A stretch of DNA of 25,296 bases, from positions 1 to 25,296 of the IMG/VR virus record IMGVR_UViG_3300034190_002397; one strand, given 5' to 3'. Origin of the DNA: a virus. How positions within the stretch are numbered: position 1 is the stretch's first letter; the number at the start of each line of letters is the position of its first letter. A program made the position numbers and the translations under genes. The notes beneath the pieces are model-generated. The model did no database searches, was not told where the DNA came from, and was given only the letters and a program-made list of their open reading frames with translations. Below are positions 1-7,662 of the stretch, one piece after another.

Positions 1-273
1 GGCGGAGGTGGTCCTTATGCCGGTCGATCTAATGGATCAGGAACTTGGATTGGCGGTGGCCCATACGGAGGAGGAAATTCTAGCAAAATGCCAGATGGTG
101 CATTTTCACCTGCTAGTGTTTTTGGAGATGCAGGTTTAGTTAATAGAGGTGGAGGCGGAGGCGCCGGCGCATCTGGATTAAACAATCCTAATGCAAGTAC
201 AGGAGGTGGCGCTGGCGGATCAGGCGTTATAATTTTAAAAATTACTTCATCTACTGGTTATTTCATAAATTAA
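1..273 (+). CDS. Glycine-rich tail-fibre-type protein, C-terminal end (5' truncated by window)
   Basis: The frame is open from base 1 to the TAA at 271-273, so this is the last 90 residues of a longer protein that begins outside the window. The visible part is dominated by Gly with Ala, Ser and Asn, in runs such as GGGGGAGASG and GGGAGGSG. It ends in a short hydrophobic beta-strand (GVIILKI) and a few polar residues. Glycine-rich stretches closed by a G-V-I/V-I-hydrophobic strand are common at the tips of phage tail fibres and adhesins, where they can carry host-range variability. The place just ahead of the neck and tail genes fits a virion fibre or structural protein. An internal ATG at 88 is not a convincing start because coding character continues upstream of it. 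The exact fibre type cannot be told from this fragment. Confidence 0.7.
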   Translation, partial: GGGGPYAGRSNGSGTWIGGGPYGGGNSSKMPDGAFSPASVFGDAGLVNRGGGGGAGASGLNNPNASTGGGAGGSGVIILKITSSTGYFIN

Positions 274-282
274 AATTAAAAA

Positions 283-316
283 CTCCTGTTTATACTAAAT
301 AGAAGAAAAACAGGAG
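283..316 (+). promoter_or_regulatory. Inverted repeat sequestering the ribosome-binding site, with late-promoter motif in its loop
   Basis: CTCCTGTTT at 283-291 is the exact reverse complement of AAACAGGAG at 308-316, giving a 9-bp perfect stem with a 16-base loop. The 3' arm contains the Shine-Dalgarno sequence (AGGAG, 312-316) of the gene starting at 323. The loop holds ACTAAATA (294-301), which matches the late-promoter motif seen elsewhere in this window. Read-through RNA from upstream would fold and hide the ribosome site. RNA begun at the loop promoter (about base 307) would lack the 5' arm and leave it free. T4 is known to use this arrangement for some late genes, such as the lysozyme gene e. 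Its operation here is inference. Confidence 0.65.
294..301 (+). promoter_or_regulatory. Late promoter motif ACTAAATA
   Basis: The octamer resembles the T4 late consensus TATAAATA, and the same ACTAAATA occurs at 5608 and 9904 ahead of other late genes. It lies 22 bases upstream of the ATC start at 323. By T4 spacing, transcription would start near 307 and would serve the 112-residue protein and gp13-gp17 downstream. Confidence 0.6.
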
Positions 317-322
317 AACGAC

Positions 323-661
323 ATCGCTGCTTATACTGAGCTCTTTCTAGAGCAATACGCAAATTTTTCAAATACCATACACGCAAAAGATAATTCAGGT
401 GCAAATATAAACCTGTTTGGCTATCTTGCAAACTCTCAGATTAGAAAATCCCAGTTTTCTGCTACGGCTAATGATTTTGTTGCAACGATTACCAGTAACG
501 GAACTGGTCAGATAACACTTACTATGACCGCAGCAAATACTGGAAACCTTACAGCTGGACGATATATGTATGATGTTCTTATTCATAAAACAGCAACGGG
601 TGAAAAAACAAGAGTAGTTGAAGGTATAGTTAATATATTACCAGGTGTTACAAGGACATAA
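323..661 (+). CDS. Small beta-rich virion-type protein with apparent ATC start codon
   Basis: The frame is open from a stop at 296-298 to TAA at 659-661. It contains no ATG, GTG or TTG codon before the late ATG near 524. ATC at 323 lies six bases after a good Shine-Dalgarno (AGGAG, 312-316), and from it the protein would read M-AAYTELFLEQYANFSNTI. I recognise this as the N-terminus typical of a small conserved structural protein in marine T4-like phages. The rest (NLFGYLANSQIRKS, then GQITLTMTAANTGNLTAGRYMYDV, here split across positions about 34-47 and 65-88) has the alternating pattern of an Ig-like or BppU-N-like beta-sandwich. No enzymatic motif is present. The function is probably a structural or fibre-associated part of the virion, inferred from fold and location next to gp13. 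A G-to-C base error at 325 is the main alternative to a true ATC start. Confidence 0.7.
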   Translation: MAAYTELFLEQYANFSNTIHAKDNSGANINLFGYLANSQIRKSQFSATANDFVATITSNGTGQITLTMTAANTGNLTAGRYMYDVLIHKTATGEKTRVVEGIVNILPGVTRT

Positions 662-664
662 AAG

Positions 665-1672
665 ATGCCAACATATACTAGAGGAAGAACAGGACAACCA
701 TCAACTAGACAACAATTCAAAGAGTATTGTTTAAGAAGATTAGGTTTTCCAGTAATCGAAATTAATGTAGATGACGATCAGTTAGAAGATCGTGTTGATG
801 ATGCTTTAGATTTTTTTCATGACTATCATTTTGATGGTGTTGAAAAAGTATTCATGAAACATCAAATCACTCAAGCTGATATTGATCGTAAATGGATATA
901 TGCACCATCGGCTGTTATATTTGTAACAGGTGTTTTTCCTTTTGATGATTCTAATGCTTCCATCAATATGTTTGATTTAAGATACCAGTTAAGATTACAT
1001 GACTTGTATGACTTTACATCTGTTTCTTATGTGTCTTATGAAATTACAATGCAACATATACAAACATTAAATATGTTGTTTTCAGGTAAACCACAATTCA
1101 GATTCAATCGTCACATGAATAAATTGATGTTAGATATATCTTGGGACGCTGATATACAAGTAGGTGAATATGTTGTGATAGAATGTTATCGTCAACTAAG
1201 ACCTGATACAGTTGATGTAACTGGTCTTGCAACCGCTGAAACATTTGTAGATACCGTATCAAACACACTTACAGGTTTTGGTACCACATTTGATCAAGAA
1301 TTAATTGAAAATGATTTTATTACAGTTGCAAATACAGTTCAAGGTGTAAGTGAAGAATTACAAATTTCAAAAATAAATTCACCAACATCTATCACTTTAG
1401 TCAATGCACCAACAGCTAATGTTACAAATGGCTCTATGACAGTTGCAGGTTCTTCAGATGTTTGGAACGATAGATTTTTGAAAAGGTACGCAACAGCTCT
1501 AATCAAATACCAATGGGGTTCTAACCTTTCTAAATTTGCAGGCATACAAATGCCAGGAGGTGTTACTCTTGATGGGCCTAGAATACAAGAAGAAGCGAAA
1601 GCTGAAATAGATAAACTAGAAGAGGAGATGCAAATCTACAATGTAGCACCTAATGAAATTTATATGGGTTAA
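665..1672 (+). CDS. 13: Neck protein gp13
   Basis: This 335-residue protein matches T4 gp13, which joins the portal and the completed tail at the neck of the virion. The N-terminal stretch around 15-60 (QQFKEYCLRRLGFPVIEINV, then DDQLEDRVDDAL and FFHDYHFDGVEK) is the clearest family signature. A second conserved stretch is the run ending VIECYRQLRP near residue 180. Residues about 187-263 form a beta-type insertion (TLTGFGTTF..ELIENDFITV...SITLV) before the conserved WNDRFLKRYATALIKYQWG region at 267-285. The C-terminus is a helical, acidic stretch. The start at 665 has AAGGA upstream and follows the previous gene by three bases. T4 gp13 is about 309 residues, so this one is slightly longer, consistent with the insertion. 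Confidence 0.93.
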   Translation: MPTYTRGRTGQPSTRQQFKEYCLRRLGFPVIEINVDDDQLEDRVDDALDFFHDYHFDGVEKVFMKHQITQADIDRKWIYAPSAVIFVTGVFPFDDSNASINMFDLRYQLRLHDLYDFTSVSYVSYEITMQHIQTLNMLFSGKPQFRFNRHMNKLMLDISWDADIQVGEYVVIECYRQLRPDTVDVTGLATAETFVDTVSNTLTGFGTTFDQELIENDFITVANTVQGVSEELQISKINSPTSITLVNAPTANVTNGSMTVAGSSDVWNDRFLKRYATALIKYQWGSNLSKFAGIQMPGGVTLDGPRIQEEAKAEIDKLEEEMQIYNVAPNEIYMG

Positions 1673-1674
1673 TA

Positions 1675-2580
1675 ATGGCTACTAATCAATATTTCAATCC
1701 TTTTCCAGCAAATCAAGTTACAAATGAGCAGCTTCTTGTAGAAGATTTACTCATTGAGTCCATGAAAATTTATGGCATGGACACTTTGTATTTACCAAGA
1801 ACAAGTCGTGATACAGTTGATTTTCTTTATGGTGAAGATACACTCAAACAATATGTACAATCATTTCCTCTTGAAATGTATCTTGAAAATGTACAAGGTT
1901 TTGAAGGTGAAGGCGATTTTGTTTCTAAATTTGGATTAGAAATAAGAGATGAAATAACACTCTTAGTTTCTCGTAGAAGATTTGTTCACACAGTAAGAGA
2001 ATTAGCGGATATAAATCGACCAAGAGAAGGTGATTTAGTTTATGTTCCACTTACAGATGCTTTTTTTGAAATATCTTTTGTAGAACATGAAAATGAACAG
2101 GCTATGTTTTATACTTTAGGCCGTGGTCGTGGTGCAAATGTTTATGTCTATGCTTTAAAGCTTAGAAAGTTTGTTTTCTCAAACGAACTTGTGCTTACTG
2201 GTAATCCTACAATAGATGATAAAATAAAAGATTATTACCCAAGAACAAGAATTAGTTTATCTGGTGATGGCACAGGCCAATATGATGTAAATGAAACTGT
2301 ATTTCAAAGTAGTGACTTAACACTTGCTAACGCATCAGTTCAAGCAGTTGTTCACACTTTTGTACCAAATACACATATGGATGTAATTAGAGTACAAGGC
2401 ACGTTTACATCAGCTAATGTAATTGGTGAAACATCAAATGCCACATTTACAGTTTCAACATCAGATGATACTGCAACAATGAATACATCTTTTGAAAGTA
2501 TTGATGACAATGCAAGAATAGAAGCTGATGCAGATGGTATATTAGACTTTAGTGAAACAAATCCATTTGGTGAGGCATAA
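1675..2580 (+). CDS. 14: Neck protein gp14
   Basis: This 301-residue protein is the T4 gp14 neck protein. It works with gp13 to close the DNA-filled head and form the connector to which the tail binds. Family signatures are near the N-terminus (NEQLLVEDLLIESMKIYG at 17-34, followed by D-T-L-Y-L-P-R) and in the middle (VYVPLTDAFFEISFVEHEN at 122-140, then A-MFYTLGRGR). T4 gp14 is about 256 residues. The extra length is a C-terminal beta module at about 198-262, containing GTGQY and GETSNATFTV, and an acidic tail ending FSETNPFGEA. A similar module sits at the end of the neighbouring gp15. The gene begins two bases after the gp13 stop and its TAA shares its last base with the gp15 ATG, so it is translated within the same transcript. 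Confidence 0.92.
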   Translation: MATNQYFNPFPANQVTNEQLLVEDLLIESMKIYGMDTLYLPRTSRDTVDFLYGEDTLKQYVQSFPLEMYLENVQGFEGEGDFVSKFGLEIRDEITLLVSRRRFVHTVRELADINRPREGDLVYVPLTDAFFEISFVEHENEQAMFYTLGRGRGANVYVYALKLRKFVFSNELVLTGNPTIDDKIKDYYPRTRISLSGDGTGQYDVNETVFQSSDLTLANASVQAVVHTFVPNTHMDVIRVQGTFTSANVIGETSNATFTVSTSDDTATMNTSFESIDDNARIEADADGILDFSETNPFGEA

Positions 2581-3578
2581 TGTTAGGTAACGCACATTTC
2601 TATAATCGTACAATACGAAAAGTTGTTACAGCTTTCGGTACAGTTTTTAATGATATTCTTTTACAAAGATATAATTTAAATAACACAGTAAAAAAAGAAA
2701 TATTTAAAGTACCATTATCTTATGGTGCAAAAGAAAAATATCTTACACGAATCACATCTGATCCAAGTTTAACTAAAGCTGTAAATATAGTTGTGCCTCG
2801 AATTTCTTTTGAGATGGTAAGTATGACTTACGATACATCAAGAAAATTAAATACACTTATAAGAAATTTTGCAGCCAATACATCAACTTCAATTAAAACA
2901 CAATTCAACCCAATACCATATAATTTTGATTTTAATTTATCCATTTATGTAAGAAATACAGAAGATGGTACACAAATATTAGAACAGATATTACCTTTTT
3001 TCACACCAGATTTTACTGTAACAGTTAATTTTATTTCTGAAATGAACCAGAAATATGATATGCCAATTATATTAAATTCAGTACAATCAACAGTTGATTA
3101 TGAAGGTGATATGATGAGTACACGTTTGATTATGTGGGATTTACAATTTACAGCTAAAGGTTATATTTGGCCACCTGTTAAATCTGGTAAATATATTCGT
3201 CAATCAAATACAAATCTTTATATTGATACAACTCTATCAGCACCTTCACAAAAAGTTTTTGTTGATTTTGCAAATGGTACGGGTCAATTTACATCATCTG
3301 AAACAATAAGAGTTAAGGCAAGAGATTTAAATGGTACAGTAGATTCATTTAGTAATTCTAATACTGGTACATTAATTATATCAGGATTTAATAAATCTCT
3401 TGAAGTTGGTGACATTGTAACAGGTGATACATCAAATGCAACATTTACTGTTAAAACTTTAGGAGTTGATTCAATTAATGCAGCTGCCATAGTTATAACA
3501 CCAGATCCTTCATCAGCTGAGCCTGATGATGAGTTTGGCTTTTCTGAAACAATAACTGAATACCCTGACACATTATGA
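2580..3578 (+). CDS. 15: Tail sheath stabilizer and completion protein gp15
   Basis: This is T4 gp15, the hexameric terminator that caps the sheath and tube at the head-proximal end of the tail. The signature opening HFYNRTIRKVVTAFGTVFND (6-25) and the following I-LLQR are strongly conserved. So are FNPIPYNFDFNLSIYVRN (109-126) and the ILPFFTPDFTVTVN segment (137-150). T4 gp15 is about 272 residues, and this one has 332. The additional C-terminal part (about 232-293) carries NGTGQF and GDTSNATFTV and resembles the module at the end of gp14. It is followed by an acidic tail with FSET. The start codon shares one base with the gp14 stop, and the last codon overlaps gp16 by ATGA. Confidence 0.92.
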   Translation: MLGNAHFYNRTIRKVVTAFGTVFNDILLQRYNLNNTVKKEIFKVPLSYGAKEKYLTRITSDPSLTKAVNIVVPRISFEMVSMTYDTSRKLNTLIRNFAANTSTSIKTQFNPIPYNFDFNLSIYVRNTEDGTQILEQILPFFTPDFTVTVNFISEMNQKYDMPIILNSVQSTVDYEGDMMSTRLIMWDLQFTAKGYIWPPVKSGKYIRQSNTNLYIDTTLSAPSQKVFVDFANGTGQFTSSETIRVKARDLNGTVDSFSNSNTGTLIISGFNKSLEVGDIVTGDTSNATFTVKTLGVDSINAAAIVITPDPSSAEPDDEFGFSETITEYPDTL

Positions 3579-3982
3579 AAAAATTAAATGAAAATTTATC
3601 TGATTTATTAGACATACCTGAAATTGAAACTATTGAAGAAAAACAAAATGAAATAGTTCCCGTAGAAACTGGTGAAGAAATTTCTAATGATGCTCAATTT
3701 GCCAGACAAAATATTAAAGGCTTAATTACAAAAGGTGATGATGCCTTAGATAGTTTATTAAGAGTCGCAAAAGAATCAGAACACCCAAGAGCTTTTGAAG
3801 TTGTTGCACAAACACTCAAAAATTTAGGTGAATTAAACAAAGATTTACTTGAAGTGCAAAAAAGAAAAAGAGATTTAGAGCCTAAAAAAACATCAAGTGA
3901 TATTAATGTAGATAAAGCTGTATTTGTTGGGTCAACAAATGACCTTGTGAAGATGTTAAAAGGTAAAAGAGATGCCAAATAA
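3575..3982 (+). CDS. 16: Terminase small subunit gp16
   Basis: The position (ATGA overlap with gp15, 11-base overlap with gp17), the 135-residue size and the sequence fit the T4 gp16 family. This subunit recognises concatemeric DNA and stimulates the large terminase ATPase. The protein is helical and charged. An acidic N-terminal arm (1-40) is followed by AQFARQNIKGLITKGDDALD (41-60) and a central helix pair, including EHPRAFEVVAQTLKNLGELN (68-87), which would form the oligomerisation core of the ring. A basic, Lys-rich C-terminus (KRKRDLEPKK, and GKRDAK at the end) could contact DNA or gp17. T4 gp16 is about 164 residues, so this is a compact version. The family call rests partly on synteny because small terminases diverge quickly. 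Confidence 0.88.
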   Translation: MKKLNENLSDLLDIPEIETIEEKQNEIVPVETGEEISNDAQFARQNIKGLITKGDDALDSLLRVAKESEHPRAFEVVAQTLKNLGELNKDLLEVQKRKRDLEPKKTSSDINVDKAVFVGSTNDLVKMLKGKRDAK

Positions 3983-5603
3983 AAATGATGGTTACTTAGG
4001 TAATGATAAACTAAAAAAAGTAGGTGTAGACCTTCCATATACGGAAGAACAAGTAACAGAAATTTTAAAATGTACAGAAGATCCAATATATTTCATTAAG
4101 AAATATGTAAAGATTGTCAATGTAGATTTAGGTATTGTTGATTTTGATATGTGGCCATTTCAAGAAGATATGGTAGATGGTTTTCATAAGAATCGTTTTT
4201 CAATATGTAAAATGCCACGACAAGTTGGTAAAACAACTACAACTGTTGGTTATATGTTATGGGCTGTTTTATTCAATCCTGATTATACAATTGGTATTCT
4301 CGCAAACAAAGGCCAACTTGCAAGAGAAATACTTGGTCGTTTACAAAGAGCATACGAGTATCTACCTTTATGGTTACAACAAGGTATTATAAATTGGAAC
4401 AAAGGTAATATAGAATTAGAAAATGGTTCTAAAATATATGCCTATGCAACATCTAATTCAGGTGTTCGAGGTGGTACTTACAACTTAATATTCCTTGATG
4501 AGTTTGCTTTCGTGCCTCATAATATGGCACAAGAGTTTTTTACTGCTACATACCCTGTAATATCATCAGGTAAAACAACAAAAGTAATTATTGTTTCTAC
4601 GCCAAATGGTTTGAATATGTTTTATAAAATGTGGACAGATGCAATAGAAAAAAGGTCAACATATAATCCAATTGAAGTTCATTGGTCTAGTGTTCCTGGT
4701 AGAGATGATGATTGGAAGAAAGAAACAATACGAAATACATCTGAGGAACAATTCAGACAAGAGTTTGAAACTGAATTTATAGGTTCTTCAGCTACTTTAG
4801 TATCTGGATCTAAACTTAGGTCACTTGCATTTTTCAATCCAATTAGTACAATTGACAAATTAGATATGTACGAAGAACCAAAAGAAGGTCATGTTTACAT
4901 AGCTACAGTTGATTGTTCGGAGGGTGTTGGTCAAGATTACTCGGCCATAAATATCATAGATGCAACACAAACGCCTTACAGGCAAGTTGCAAAATATAGA
5001 GCAAACGATTTACCTTTATTATTTTTTCCAAATATAATTTATTCAATTGGTATGAAGTACAATGGTGCATATATTCTAATTGAAACAAACAATATTGGCC
5101 AACAAGTGGTTGATATTTTACATTATGATTTAGAATATGAAAACATTTATAAGATAGATCAACATCACATAAAAGGTCAGACAATATCAGGAGGGTTTAG
5201 ACGAAACTCATCTTTTGGTATTAAAACCACTAAATCAGTTAAAAAAATTGGTTGTGCAAACTTAAAAACACTTATTGAAAGTGATAAGTTAATTATTGTT
5301 GACTTTGATACAATTGCAGAACTCAATTCATTTGTCCGTGTTCGTGATTCATACGCAGCTGAAGAAGGTAATAATGATGATTTAGCTATGGGACTTGTAT
5401 TATTTGGTTGGTTAACAGCACAATCTTATTTTAAAGATAGCACAAATGTTGATGTTCGTTCAATTTTATTGAAAGAACAAAGTCTTTTAATCGAAGAAAG
5501 TTTAACTCCAGTTGGTATAATTGATGATGGGTTACAAGAAGAAGTAACAGTTGATAGTGGTGATGTTTGGACAAAAAGTGGTCAGTTTAACACAAGATTG
5601 TAA
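3972..5603 (+). CDS. 17: Terminase large subunit gp17 (packaging ATPase and nuclease)
   Basis: This is the packaging motor that pumps DNA into the prohead and cuts the concatemer. The N-terminal ATPase has Walker A MPRQVGKT (81-88), Walker B LIFLDE (172-177) and the coupling motif VSTPNG (209-213 region). The C-terminal RNase H-type nuclease supplies acidic metal ligands: Asp in ATVDCSEG (D314), Glu in IETNN (E371) and the NNDDLAMG pair (D469/D470). At 543 residues it is shorter than T4 gp17 (610) but has all catalytic parts. The start at 3972 lies inside the end of gp16 with AGG-type spacing upstream (AAAAGGTAAAAGAG). It is followed by a 65-base gap with a late promoter for gp18, so gp13 to gp17 probably form one transcript. 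Confidence 0.97.
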   Translation: MPNKNDGYLGNDKLKKVGVDLPYTEEQVTEILKCTEDPIYFIKKYVKIVNVDLGIVDFDMWPFQEDMVDGFHKNRFSICKMPRQVGKTTTTVGYMLWAVLFNPDYTIGILANKGQLAREILGRLQRAYEYLPLWLQQGIINWNKGNIELENGSKIYAYATSNSGVRGGTYNLIFLDEFAFVPHNMAQEFFTATYPVISSGKTTKVIIVSTPNGLNMFYKMWTDAIEKRSTYNPIEVHWSSVPGRDDDWKKETIRNTSEEQFRQEFETEFIGSSATLVSGSKLRSLAFFNPISTIDKLDMYEEPKEGHVYIATVDCSEGVGQDYSAINIIDATQTPYRQVAKYRANDLPLLFFPNIIYSIGMKYNGAYILIETNNIGQQVVDILHYDLEYENIYKIDQHHIKGQTISGGFRRNSSFGIKTTKSVKKIGCANLKTLIESDKLIIVDFDTIAELNSFVRVRDSYAAEEGNNDDLAMGLVLFGWLTAQSYFKDSTNVDVRSILLKEQSLLIEESLTPVGIIDDGLQEEVTVDSGDVWTKSGQFNTRL

Positions 5604-5607
5604 AAAC

Positions 5608-5615
5608 ACTAAATA
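5608..5615 (+). promoter_or_regulatory. Late promoter motif ACTAAATA upstream of gp18
   Basis: ACTAAATA lies in the 65-base gap between gp17 and gp18, one of the few real intergenic gaps here. Spacing to the gp18 ATG (5669) leaves a leader of about 48 bases with a strong Shine-Dalgarno (AGAGGAG, 5655-5662 region). It is identical to the motifs at 294 and 9904. Sheath protein is needed in high amounts late, which fits a dedicated promoter. Confidence 0.6.
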
Positions 5616-5668
5616 GAGAATAAATCAAAATCATTTTTTTAATTGTCTAGTCTAAAGAGGAGAAATCC

Positions 5669-7636
5669 ATGGCATTTCAGCTATCACCAGGAGTAAACGT
5701 ATCTGAGATTGATCTCACTACAATTGTTCCTTCAGTTGCCACTTCCATTGGCGCTACCGCTGGACAGTTTGCTTGGGGACCTGCAAATGAGGTTTTTACT
5801 ATATCGAATGAAGTAATATTGCAGGAAAGATTTGGAAACCCTGATGATGGAAACTACGAATACTGGTTTTCAGCGGCAAACTTCTTAGCATATGGAAATA
5901 ATTTAAAAGTTGTAAGAGCAGTAAGTAAAGATTATGCGACAGGCTCACTAAATGCTGCTGCAAATGTCGGTGGTGCAATACTTATAGAGAATGATGATGA
6001 CTATGATTTAAATCATAGTTCAGGAAATACGAGTGTAGGTCCTTTTGCAGCTAAATGGGCAGGTGCAAGAGGTAATTCATTAAGAATCTCTATTTGCCCA
6101 AGTACAAACGCATTTTCACAAAATATATCACAATCACCTGCAAGTTTTTCTGTTACTGCAAACGCAATGAATTATCTTGTAGATAATACACAAGTAATCA
6201 ATGTTAAAAAAGTAGATGCAAACGGATATATTACAGGAACGCCTACAGGACCTAAAGTAATAGTAGGTGATAAAGTTTCAGTAGATGGTGGCACAACTTA
6301 TAAAGATGTTGTAGCCGCAAATGCTACTTCCATAACAGTTGCATCTGCTCAAGCATTTGCAGCTAATATTGCAAACAACACAGCTGTTCTTCGTAAATGG
6401 CAATATGCTGACGATTTCAAGATCGCACCAGGAACTTCAGACTATGCAAATGGTAGAAATGCTACAGGTGATGAATTACACGTTGCAGTTCTTGATGAAG
6501 ATGCAGAGTTTACAGGTACAGCAAATACATTTTTAGAAAAGTTTGTAGCTGTTTCTAAGGCTACTGATGCTCTTAATTCAGAAGGTGCATCAAATTTCTA
6601 TAAGAATGTGGTTAACGATCAATCTGAATATGTTTGGTGGCAAGCACATCAAAATGGTGGTACCAATTGGGGTACAACCACTACTGCTACATCAACATTT
6701 ACAAATATAGATACACCTTTTAGTGCATCAATGGTACAAGGTGCTAATGGCGCTGTTTCAACCGCTAATGTTGTAACTGCTTTCGGTGAATTTACAGATC
6801 CAGCCGCAGTTGACATTAATTTAATTGTAACAGGTCCAGCAGTTTCTACTGTTAGTGCTTATGCAATAGATAATATTGCATTAACTCGTAAAGATTGTAT
6901 GGTATTCTTATCACCTGAAAGAGCAGATGCTTTAAATAACGCTGGTAGTGAAGCTACTGATATAATTGCATATCGTAACTCACTCACATCAACATCATTT
7001 GCCTTTATGGATTCTGGATACAAATATCAGTATGACAAATACAATGATGTATTCAGATATGTGCCATTAAACGGTGATATGGCGGGTCTATGTGTAAGAA
7101 CAGACTTAGAGAGAGATCCATTTTTCTCACCTGCTGGTTTGAATCGTGGTATTATCAAAAATGTAGTTAAACTTGGTTATAACCCATCAAAAGCGGATAG
7201 AGATGATCTTTACAGTAACGGTGTTAACCCTGTGGTTACATTCCAAGGCGAAGGTACAGTATTGTTTGGAGATAAAACAATGCAATCTAAGCCTTCAGCG
7301 TTTGATAGAATTAATGTTCGTAGATTGTTTATCTTGTTAGAAAAGGCAATATCAAGAGCTGCAAGATTCTCACTCTTTGAATTTAACGATCAATTCACAC
7401 GTTCACAATTTGTTGCTCTTGTAGAACCATTCTTGAGAGATATACAAGGGCGCCGTGGCATAACAGACTTCAGAGTTGTTTGTGATGAATCAAATAATAC
7501 TGGTGAAGTCATAGATCGTAACGAGTTTGTAGGTGATATTTACATTAAACCTGCAAGGTCTATTAACTTTATACAACTCAATTTCGTTGCAGTAAGAACG
7601 GGAGTTTCATTTGACGAGATTGTAGGACGCTTCTAA
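5669..7636 (+). CDS. 18: Tail sheath protein gp18
   Basis: This 655-residue protein is the contractile sheath subunit (T4 gp18, 659 residues). It stacks as hexameric rings around the tail tube and contracts on infection. The N-terminus FQLSPGVNVSEIDLTTIVP (3-21) is the classic sheath opening, which donates a strand to the neighbouring subunit, followed by GATAGQFAWGPANE. The C-terminal 130 residues are the most conserved part: RINVRRLFILLEKAISRAAR, the FVALVEPFLRDIQGRRG segment and the final F-D-E-I-V-G-R-F. The middle (about 150-420) is Ala/Thr/Asn-rich and variable, as expected for the surface-exposed domains. The start is supported by AGAGGAG just upstream. It is followed by a 26-base gap to gp19 with another late motif overlapping its stop. 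Confidence 0.96.
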   Translation: MAFQLSPGVNVSEIDLTTIVPSVATSIGATAGQFAWGPANEVFTISNEVILQERFGNPDDGNYEYWFSAANFLAYGNNLKVVRAVSKDYATGSLNAAANVGGAILIENDDDYDLNHSSGNTSVGPFAAKWAGARGNSLRISICPSTNAFSQNISQSPASFSVTANAMNYLVDNTQVINVKKVDANGYITGTPTGPKVIVGDKVSVDGGTTYKDVVAANATSITVASAQAFAANIANNTAVLRKWQYADDFKIAPGTSDYANGRNATGDELHVAVLDEDAEFTGTANTFLEKFVAVSKATDALNSEGASNFYKNVVNDQSEYVWWQAHQNGGTNWGTTTTATSTFTNIDTPFSASMVQGANGAVSTANVVTAFGEFTDPAAVDINLIVTGPAVSTVSAYAIDNIALTRKDCMVFLSPERADALNNAGSEATDIIAYRNSLTSTSFAFMDSGYKYQYDKYNDVFRYVPLNGDMAGLCVRTDLERDPFFSPAGLNRGIIKNVVKLGYNPSKADRDDLYSNGVNPVVTFQGEGTVLFGDKTMQSKPSAFDRINVRRLFILLEKAISRAARFSLFEFNDQFTRSQFVALVEPFLRDIQGRRGITDFRVVCDESNNTGEVIDRNEFVGDIYIKPARSINFIQLNFVAVRTGVSFDEIVGRF

Positions 7637-7639
7637 ATA
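7632..7639 (+). promoter_or_regulatory. Late promoter motif TCTAAATA upstream of gp19
   Basis: TCTAAATA overlaps the gp18 stop codon. By T4 spacing RNA would begin near 7645, just ahead of ACAGGAG (7648-7654), giving a very short leader for gp19 (ATG at 7663). It may raise tube protein output independently of gp18 read-through. The overlap with a stop codon followed by AAATA could be chance in AT-rich DNA. Confidence 0.45.
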
Positions 7640-7662
7640 AAGGATAACACAGGAGAAAATAA

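Noticed and set aside
1-273. Glycine-coding repeats as a DNA tandem repeat or recombination site
   Set aside because: The GGN runs are irregular and explained by a glycine-rich protein in an intact frame.
3694-4086. 130-codon open frame on the - strand across gp16/gp17
   Set aside because: Leu/Phe-rich translation opposite two well-supported genes; it is a composition shadow with no ribosome site.
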